Shown: in pieces, positions 6,012 to 10,771 of the stretch | Layout of the letters: each line of letters starts with the position of its first letter | How positions within the stretch are numbered: position 1 is the first letter of the stretch | Assembly: GCA_023397045.1 (NCBI GenBank) | Contig: JAEWUR010000678.1 | Coordinates: forward strand, 1 to 10,771 | Length of the DNA: 10,771 nt | Direction: 5' to 3' | Source: Planctomycetota bacterium | Lineage (GTDB): Bacteria; Planctomycetota; Planctomycetia; Pirellulales; Thermoguttaceae | Position numbers and translations under genes: made by a program | The notes under the pieces: model-generated | Database searches by the model: none | What the model saw: only the letters and a program-made list of their open reading frames with translations | What the model was told of the DNA's origin: nothing

Positions 6012-7832
6012 TCATTTATTGTCAGAGTGAACGATCGTATCGTCAGTAGACACCGGCTTTCCTGCCTCGAATATGCGATGTATCTCGTCCGATGACAATG
6101 GACGACCAAAGATCATCAGTTCATCGATCCGGCCGTGGAAGTGTCGGCGATCATCGCCGTTGCCGGCCGCCATCAGACCCTTGTTGTTCCAATGACCGAT
6201 CCATGCCGGACCGATGCAGATCGGGGCGTGTTCTTGAGTTGTGACCTCGTTCACCATTTGGCCGTCGAAGTAGAACCGTACGCACGGACCCGCGTGGTCG
6301 TATGCCGTGGCGAGATGGGCCCACCGATAACGGCATTGCGCGCGGTCGAAGATCGGCACAGAGAACAATTCCCCTCGCAAGGCGTCGAATTGTACGCGAC
6401 CGTCTGACCACAATTGCCAGGCTACTTGCCCCGGCTGAAACCAACCTTCGCCGATGAGCAAGCTGTTGATACGGTTGTCGAATGATTGAACATAGACCCA
6501 AGCGGCCAACGTGAGATCGTCGACCGTCTGAGGCAATTTGATCTGCACATGGGCATCCGGTTCATCAAACTGAAGGGCGTGTTTGCCTGCCATGCGGCCT
6601 TTGGTCCATGCCGCATTTTTGATTACCCCATCGAGTGACCTGTCGTCATTGGCCGCCACGTTGCGAAGTACGATCGGAGACTCTTTGATTTTCTGGAAGT
6701 CGTAATACGCCAACAGTGACGGGTCTTTCCGCAATTCCTCGCTATATGCCTTCCATTGTTGGAAAGGCTTCATTTGTCGTTCCTCGTGTATTTGCGGAAG
6801 TTGATTGGCCCGGACGAACGATGCTGGATCCACTGTGATGGAAATAATGGCTGATGTTTTTCCGTCATCGTTCTTTTTCACCCGCGCCGATTCGTTGGCG
6901 TGGAGAATGCGTGGCGGCACTCCCTGTACGCCGTCGCTGGAAGCCAATTCCAACTTCACCGATCCGCGATACACATGCGACGTGGTGTTGCCTTGTCCAT
7001 CCACCTCGATGCCAAACTCCGTGCCGAGATCTGTAACGATGGCGGTTGGAGTCTTGACAGTGAATAGTGGGAAGTGGGTAGTGGGTAGAGAGGGATTCCG
7101 GGATTCACTGGCCACCGGCCACTGGCCACTGGCCACTTTCTCGGCCTTCTTCTCCACTCTCGCTGTGAGTCGTCCTGCCGATAGGTATCCGCCATTATGC
7201 GAGTCTACTGTATACGTAACCGGCCCCTGTAAGATAACCTTCGCCCCGGTGTTGTACGTGATCTCCACCAAGCCGGAGGCAAGCTTGTAGTTTGTCCCTG
7301 GGGTCACCTCGCGAGCCACTCGCTTTGTTCCCGCCCACTTGCAGTCAACCATGCCGGTAATGTGGGCAACAATCTCACTTTTCCGCTCGGGCGTTGAGTC
7401 AACATGGACGCCATTGTCCAAAGCAATATCCGTTGGCGAGGACACGTATACGAAAGATCCAACGATGGCCCCAATTGCGAAAATCGCAGCAGCAATCAAA
7501 TACGCGACCGGCCAGTCGGAAGTGAGGCAGGTGAGTGAGGAACGAAGGGCTGTGGAGAAAATGTACGGAGTGGGAGACGGAGAATACGATGGAGGCGGTT
7601 GATCCAATGTTGCACGGACTCTGGTCAGACTACTATTGCAGGCTTTTTCAGCGCGGCCCAATAGTTGCATATCCGTTAACAATTGGATATGGCTGGCAAA
7701 CAACTTGCAGAGTGCCACATCAGAGTCCAAAGCTGCTATTAGCTCGTAGAATTGCTCGTCGTTCAACATGCCGTCGCAAGCCGCATTCAGCAACGGAACA
7801 AACGAATCGTAAGCGGGTGACTGCTCATTCAT
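6012..7832 (-). CDS. FecR-domain membrane protein with C-terminal LamG domain (anti-sigma-like)
   Basis: A 606-residue protein. The N-terminal cytoplasmic part (residues 1-100) has the FVPLLNAACDGMLNDEQFYEL pattern seen before the membrane helix in planctomycete anti-sigma-like FecR proteins. A proline/serine linker follows, and a transmembrane helix lies at about 107-130. A FecR domain spans about 150-330, with ITYNTGAKVILQGPVTYTV and FTVKTPTAIVTDLGTEFGIEV. A LamG/concanavalin-like fold spans about 371-590 (YYDFQ, LTLAAWVYVQS, WAHLATAYD, VRFYFDGQ, GRIDELMIFGRPLS). Such proteins likely sense an outside ligand and control their partner sigma factor. The ATG overlaps the sigma stop (ATGA) with GGAGGA 9 bp upstream, so the two are translationally coupled. 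A 24-residue repeat-like insert (233-256) interrupts the FecR domain without breaking the frame. Confidence 0.88.
   Translation of the reverse strand: MNEQSPAYDSFVPLLNAACDGMLNDEQFYELIAALDSDVALCKLFASHIQLLTDMQLLGRAEKACNSSLTRVRATLDQPPPSYSPSPTPYIFSTALRSSLTCLTSDWPVAYLIAAAIFAIGAIVGSFVYVSSPTDIALDNGVHVDSTPERKSEIVAHITGMVDCKWAGTKRVAREVTPGTNYKLASGLVEITYNTGAKVILQGPVTYTVDSHNGGYLSAGRLTARVEKKAEKVASGQWPVASESRNPSLPTTHFPLFTVKTPTAIVTDLGTEFGIEVDGQGNTTSHVYRGSVKLELASSDGVQGVPPRILHANESARVKKNDDGKTSAIISITVDPASFVRANQLPQIHEERQMKPFQQWKAYSEELRKDPSLLAYYDFQKIKESPIVLRNVAANDDRSLDGVIKNAAWTKGRMAGKHALQFDEPDAHVQIKLPQTVDDLTLAAWVYVQSFDNRINSLLIGEGWFQPGQVAWQLWSDGRVQFDALRGELFSVPIFDRAQCRYRWAHLATAYDHAGPCVRFYFDGQMVNEVTTQEHAPICIGPAWIGHWNNKGLMAAGNGDDRRHFHGRIDELMIFGRPLSSDEIHRIFEAGKPVSTDDTIVHSDNK
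7065..7136. repeat. 72-bp repeat-like insert inside the FecR coding sequence
   Basis: On the plus strand the segment carries iterated GGCCACTGGCCACT units (about 7110-7136) and iterated AGTGGG(T/A) units (about 7066-7087). This low-complexity DNA is unlike the surrounding coding sequence. It is exactly 24 codons and encodes residues 233-256 of the FecR/LamG protein, between ARVEKKAEK and FTVKTPTA, a junction that I expect to be continuous in most FecR proteins of this type. It looks like a dispersed intergenic repeat captured in frame. The insert would form a loop in the FecR domain. Confidence 0.6.
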
Positions 7833-8401
7833 ACCCCATCGTCCTCCGGAAGGTTGCCGCGTGGGGGATAGACGTTAGGTGTTTCCACCTTATTTAAATC
7901 GCGATGAATGCAGTCAAGCAACCAACCGCGAATGCGGTATAGCGAGTTTTGGACGCTTTTTAGTGGACGACCCAACGCATCGGCAAGCCTACCAATTGGG
8001 ATGTGTTCGAAATAGCACAACTTAACCAGTCTTTGGTCGTCTTGAGACAGTCTATCCATGCAACGAGAGAGTGCCGCAAGGTCAGAGGTCGCCTCCTCTG
8101 AACTCCGAGCCGTAAATGCCGTCTGAAGTGTATCGCGCAGAGCGGTAGTAAAGGCTGCACGCCGCGATTGTGTTGCGTGAAATTGCATTACCTTACGGTC
8201 TGCAACGCGCAACGCCCAGGCGAGAAAGTTTGTACCCGGCCTGAAGTCATCAAACTTCTGCCATAGTATAAGACATGTCTCCTGGAACAAATCGTCTGCA
8301 TCATTCCAATTCAGGACCAACGAATTGATATAGGCCAGCACTTGGCTCATATGGAGCCTCACCAAACCAGCAAATTCGTCATAACGATTGGGATCAACCA
8401 T
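7829..8401 (-). CDS. ECF-type RNA polymerase sigma factor, Rhodopirellula/Verrucomicrobium family
   Basis: A 190-residue sigma-70 family factor. Region 2 occupies roughly residues 10-80, with the core-binding and -10 recognition segment NWNDADDLFQETCLILW (31-47) and FLAWALRVADRKV. Region 4 occupies about 108-170, with LSQDDQRLVKLCYFEH and the helix-turn-helix IGRLADALGRPLKSVQNSLYRIR that contacts the -35 element. No region 3 or sigma 1.1 is present, which makes it ECF. The sequence fits the planctomycete/verrucomicrobial group that is regularly followed by FecR or LamG membrane genes. Start ATG 8401 has GGGAG 8 bp upstream. It is the first gene of the minus-strand series and overlaps the FecR/LamG gene, so it probably directs the locus and is restrained by the FecR protein. 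The targets are not shown by the sequence. Confidence 0.92.
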   Translation of the reverse strand: MVDPNRYDEFAGLVRLHMSQVLAYINSLVLNWNDADDLFQETCLILWQKFDDFRPGTNFLAWALRVADRKVMQFHATQSRRAAFTTALRDTLQTAFTARSSEEATSDLAALSRCMDRLSQDDQRLVKLCYFEHIPIGRLADALGRPLKSVQNSLYRIRGWLLDCIHRDLNKVETPNVYPPRGNLPEDDGV

Positions 8402-8686
8402 TGCGAACTCCCAAGCGGCACGTTATCTCCACCTAACTTCGTATAGTAATCCTCAAACAACGGAAATACCCATCGAAAAAAATCCTCAGCGCTTTCGAAT
8501 AGGCCACAAGTCCTTTTGTGGCCGTGCCTTACGGACACTGTGAAAAACTCCGTCAACTAACCATTCCGGGGGGTGGCAATGAAATCACTGGCTCATGAAC
8601 CGAAATCCTCGCCGCCTTATTGGATCTTGTTCCCGATCCGACGGCCGAAGCAACCTACTTCCTGACGTCCAAGCACGAGGCCGCCG
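8402..8686. other. intergenic region between sigma gene and GH29 remnant
   Basis: About 285 bp with no supported gene. It contains the sigma factor Shine-Dalgarno, the dyad at 8502-8523, and on the plus strand a start-less open stretch (8599-8712) encoding about 37 residues that I do not recognise. Divergent transcription may originate here, but I cannot point to a clear promoter. Confidence 0.6.
8502..8523 (-). promoter_or_regulatory. inverted repeat upstream of the sigma factor gene
   Basis: GGCCACAA (8502-8509) pairs perfectly with TTGTGGCC (8516-8523) around a 6-nt spacer, about 100 nt before the sigma ATG. It lies in the 285-bp region between the sigma gene and the plus-strand GH29 remnant, where no credible gene is seen. 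A dyad here could be an operator or a hairpin in the leader. There is no T-run next to it to make a terminator, and I find no strong -35/-10 pair. Confidence 0.45.
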
Positions 8687-8914
8687 TTGCGGACTGCACC
8701 GTCGTCTCCTGAACGATGCGAGGCGCGAATCCAATGGTGGCGCGACGCGAAGTTCGGCCTGTTCATTCATTGGGGACCGGCAAGCGTGTCGGGCAAGGAA
8801 ATCAGTTGGGCTCGCATCGGACACCCGCACGACGGCACTGGTCACGAATCTGTGCCGGCCGACATGTACGACAATCTCTACAAACAGTTCAATCCCGTCA
8901 AGTTCGATGCCGAC
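8687..8914 (+). pseudogene. N-terminal fragment of a GH29 alpha-L-fucosidase
   Basis: The plus-strand frame reads SPERCEARIQWWRDAKFGLFIHWGPAS, then GKEISWAR and YDNLYKQFNPVKFDAD (ends at 8914). This is the conserved N-terminal edge of a classical GH29 fucosidase, closer to the usual WW..AKFG.FIHWG form than the two minus-strand proteins are. The sequence lacks a signal peptide and any good start (the frame opens at 8666 and holds only TTG at 8687). It stops matching right after FDAD, where EW and the KHHDGF segment should follow; all catalytic residues are missing. From there the frame runs into an unrelated signal-peptide-like segment. It is a decayed remnant, not a working enzyme, on the opposite strand to the intact locus. 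Confidence 0.8.
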
Positions 8915-8923
8915 CTGAGTTCA

Positions 8924-9010
8924 ATGAGGATAGCGGCTTGTCTTTTCGCTTATCTTGTCACGATTGTCGCCGTTGCCGTCGCATCGGACCGGCCGCTTGT
9001 GCGATGCTGA
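8924..9010 (+). pseudogene. orphan signal-peptide-like N-terminus fused to the GH29 remnant
   Basis: ATG 8924 begins MRIAACLFAYLVTIVAVAVA then SDRPLVRC and a TGA at 9008. It has a positive residue, a long hydrophobic core and a small-residue cleavage zone, so it resembles the start of a secreted protein, but stops after 28 residues. It is in frame with the GH29 fragment before it. No Shine-Dalgarno precedes it. The most likely reading is the 5' end of another exported-protein gene, joined to the GH29 remnant by a deletion and then truncated. The parent gene is not identifiable. From 9011 to 9185 I see no convincing gene. Confidence 0.45.
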
Positions 9011-9123
9011 GCCGCGAATATCGCGAGCCGTTCGTTATGCCGAAGGCCGGAGAAACCTGAGTCTTCTTCGATCACCGCCTCGGGCCAGCCCTGAGCCATC
9101 GACACACACTTGCTTGGCCACCC

Positions 9124-9153
9124 TTCACCGCTGAAGTAGAATAACGACATAAT
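9124..9153 (+). promoter_or_regulatory. weak candidate promoter before the IclR gene
   Basis: TTCACC (9124-9129) and CATAAT (9148-9153) are separated by 18 bp and lie 32 bp upstream of ATG 9186. The -10 box matches the sigma-70 consensus at five of six positions, the -35 box at four. This is a chance-level match in AT-containing DNA and is offered only as a candidate. Confidence 0.2.
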
Positions 9154-9185
9154 TGGTGAATGAGCCACTGTTCGGATTTCCGTTT

Positions 9186-9782
9186 ATGATTGTTCGCAAG
9201 GCCACGCAACCCATCCAGAGTCTCGATCGCGGTCCCCTGTCCATTCTGGAGTTCATCGGCCAAGCGAGACGGCCGGTTTCCGTGGCTGACCTGACCCCCG
9301 CGTTGGAAATTGACCGCAGCAGCGTCTTTCGGTTGGCCAACACGCTGAGATTGCGTGGGTTTCTGATCCAGTTGCCGAGCAAGGAATACGTGCTGGGGCC
9401 GGCCGTCTGCCGGCTGGCCGGTTCCTTTCGTTGGAGCCACGGCCTGATACAGATTGCCCGGGAACATGTTGCCGCGTTGGCGTTGACAACGGGAGAAACC
9501 ACGCACCTGGTGATTCGAGAAGGCCGGCAGGCCGTGTTCGTGGATCACGAACTGACGGCGCAGCCCGTCGGCGTTTCGGTGGGCAACGGTCGGTGCGAGC
9601 CGTTGAACTGCACCGCAGTCGGCAAGGCGTTGATCGCCGACTTCGACGTCAGATCGTTGTTCAGAAGCCACCAGTCCCAGACGTTTCCACAATTGTGTGA
9701 CTCTCAGCCAAATCCACTTCGCCCCGTCGGCAATGAACAGGCGTCCAGTTCTTGTCGACTCCGTGCCCGCTGGGCGAAGTGA
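9186..9782 (+). pseudogene. IclR-family transcriptional regulator, 3' end lost
   Basis: From ATG 9186 the frame encodes QSLDRGPLSILEFIGQARRP, then the winged helix-turn-helix VSVADLTPALEIDRSSVFRLANTLRLRGFL, and next EYVLGPAVCRLAG. The start of the effector-binding domain follows: IAREHVAALALTTGETTHLVIREG, then LNCTAVGKALIADFDVRSLF. Family members are about 250 residues; here similarity ends near residue 159 (9662). The last 39 residues to the TGA at 9782 do not resemble IclR and coincide with transposon-like DNA. The effector pocket is incomplete, so ligand response is probably lost though DNA binding might remain. The frame opens further upstream (TTG 9153, GTG 9156), but ATG 9186 best fits the usual N-terminal length. 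With the nearby GH29 remnant it may be what is left of a sugar-utilisation locus. Confidence 0.8.
9660..9743 (-). pseudogene. possible short transposase fragment (ADGAKWIW motif)
   Basis: On the minus strand this 84-bp stretch reads RLFIADGAKWIWLRVTQLW then KRLGLVASE. An ADGA.WIW motif followed by a basic helix resembles the catalytic-Asp region of some DDE transposases (ISKra4-like or similar). The stretch begins exactly where IclR similarity ends on the other strand, which supports it being inserted foreign DNA. It is too short to be certain and could be chance. Confidence 0.35.
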
Positions 9783-9795
9783 TACGCCACGTTGC

Positions 9796-10231
9796 GAAGT
9801 AGCTCGACAACTCATCATCGAGATAGCCAAGGCCACGGGCTGGGGTTACCGCCGCATCATCGGCGAGTTGAAGAAGCTCCGCATCTTCAACATGTCTCGC
9901 GCGACCGTCTGCCGTGTCTTGCAGGAGAATGGTTTCGAACCCGGTCCGAAACGCGGGCGTGGCACCTGGCACGACTTCATCCAAATGCACATCAAGACGC
10001 TCTGGGCCACCGATTTCCTTACGAAGACCGTGTGGACCAAACGTGGGCCAGTCACCTATTTCGTGCTGTTCTTTATTCATCTATACACACGCAAGGTCCA
10101 CATCGCCGGCATGACGCCCAATCCCGACGGCGATTGGATGACGCAGGTGGCTCGGAACATGAGCATGGTCTTTGCGGACGAAAAACCCGAGTTCCAGCCC
10201 ACGCATATCATCCGTGATCGCGATGCAAAGT
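9796..10231 (+). pseudogene. integrase-core transposase fragment A (lacks both ends)
   Basis: The frame reads EVARQLIIEIAKATGWGYRRIIG, then MSRATVCRVLQENGFEPGPKRGRGTWHDF. The rve core start TLWATDF carries the first catalytic Asp, and TYFVLFFIHLYTRKVHIAGM and THIIRDRDAK (second catalytic Asp) follow. This is a family of integrase-type transposases widespread in planctomycetes. Normal N-terminal residues before the WGY segment are replaced by unrelated sequence. The C-terminal part with the catalytic Glu is missing because the frame meets fragment B at about 10231; out-of-frame reading continues to a stop at 10380. The fragment cannot be active on its own. Confidence 0.8.
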
Positions 10232-10771
10232 GTCTGGACGCTGCGTGGGCAGGTTACCTATTATGTGCTGTTTTTCATCCATTTGCACACGCGTCGCGTT
10301 CATATTGTTGGCATGACGCCCAATCCCGACGGTGCGTGGATGGCGCAGATGGCTCGGAACATGAGCATCATCTTCGCTGAGGAAAAAGCTGACTTTCGAC
10401 CCACTCACATCATTCGCGATCGTGACACCAAGTTCACTGCGCAATTCTGTTCGATCCTCGAACTCGACGGCATCGAGTTCAGGCCCATTCCGCCACGATC
10501 GCCAAATTTGAATCCGGTCGCTGAGGCCTGGGTGGGTCGAGTACGCGCAGAAGTCTTGAACCATTTCATCGTCTTTGGTGAGGCGCACCTGAGATACATC
10601 CTCACGCAATGGCTGACCTACTATCACAAAATGCGTCCCCATCAATCGCTTGGCAATGCACCCATCGACACCGAATTGCCACCACCGGCACCAGCCTGCC
10701 AATTCAACATGGACGAGGTTGTCTGCCATGAGTTGCTTGGTGGGTTGCTGAATCACTACGACTACGAACGT
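10232..10771 (+). pseudogene. integrase-core transposase fragment B, runs off the window
   Basis: A second, diverged member of the same family starts mid-domain with VWTLRGQVTYYVLFFIHLHT, in a frame shifted by one from fragment A. It continues through THIIRDRDTKF (second Asp) and RSPNLNPVAEAWVGRVRAEVL (the Glu position). The family C-terminus follows with VFGEAHLRYI, YYHKMRPHQSLGNAP, and ELLGGLLNHYDYE, where the window ends without a stop. The first 67 codons (10232-10432) are a gap-free repeat of 10030-10230. The N-terminal HTH and first catalytic Asp are absent and there is no start codon at the junction, so it is a remnant. The true end lies beyond the window. Confidence 0.82.

Noticed and set aside
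8359..8556. 65-codon minus-strand frame ahead of the sigma gene
   Set aside because: Starts with TTG, overlaps the sigma start in another frame and covers the dyad at 8502-8523; no homology recognised.
8599..8712. Plus-strand stretch encoding LLDLVPDPTAEATYFLTSK and more
   Set aside because: It looks protein-like but has no start codon, no recognised family and ends before the GH29 remnant; it may be the tail of a lost gene, too weak to call.
9072..9836. Long minus-strand frame of 254 codons over the IclR gene
   Set aside because: Mostly antisense shadow of the IclR frame. Only the small part 9660-9743, beyond the IclR similarity, was kept as a possible transposase fragment.
10208..10756. 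Minus-strand frame of 182 codons opposite integrase fragment B
   Set aside because: The plus strand shows clear transposase motifs; this frame is its complement without independent evidence.

Overview
The window looks like accessory chromosomal DNA from a planctomycete, most likely of the Pirellulales type. The basis is a combination of families typical of that group: a DUF1559 pilin-like protein with an H-X9-DG end, a sigma factor of the Rhodopirellula/Verrucomicrobium ECF type overlapping a FecR/LamG membrane protein, two proteins with PEP-CTERM sorting tails, and a small planctomycete-style lipoprotein. No rRNA, tRNA or CRISPR array is visible.

Layout. From about 8.4 kb down to position 9 the genuine host genes all run on the minus strand: ECF sigma factor (8401-7829), FecR/LamG anti-sigma-like protein (7832-6012, ATGA overlap), PEP-CTERM protein (5868-5167), GH29-like protein with PEP-CTERM tail (4908-3880), GH29-like paralogue without that tail (3809-2799), DUF1559 protein (2802 to 520, ATGA overlap with the GH29 gene), and a lipoprotein (482-9). 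I read this as an exported, ECF-controlled surface or glycan-processing locus. The sigma factor and FecR protein would sense and regulate. The GH29 proteins would act on fucose-like residues outside the cytoplasm. The PEP-CTERM tails would sort products to the envelope, and DUF1559 would supply a pilin-like component. This functional picture is inference from families and gene order.

The DUF1559 gene is split by a complete IS3-family element (923-2245, 1323 bp). The element has 34-bp terminal inverted repeats (one mismatch), a 3-bp target duplication (CCT), two overlapping transposase reading frames and an A7 slippery run. Removing the element and one CCT copy joins the two halves in frame into a 318-residue DUF1559 protein, so the insertion is precise and probably recent.

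The right part (8.6 kb to the end, plus strand) is decayed DNA. It holds a GH29 fucosidase N-terminal fragment fused in frame to an orphan signal-peptide-like stretch, an IclR-family regulator cut off at about residue 159, a possible minus-strand transposase fragment, and two diverged integrase-type transposase fragments of one family joined head to tail with a frame change. The last reading frame runs off the window end. Intergenic DNA holds several hairpins: a cluster at 5007-5154, a leader hairpin at 5903-5926 and one upstream of the sigma gene at 8502-8523.
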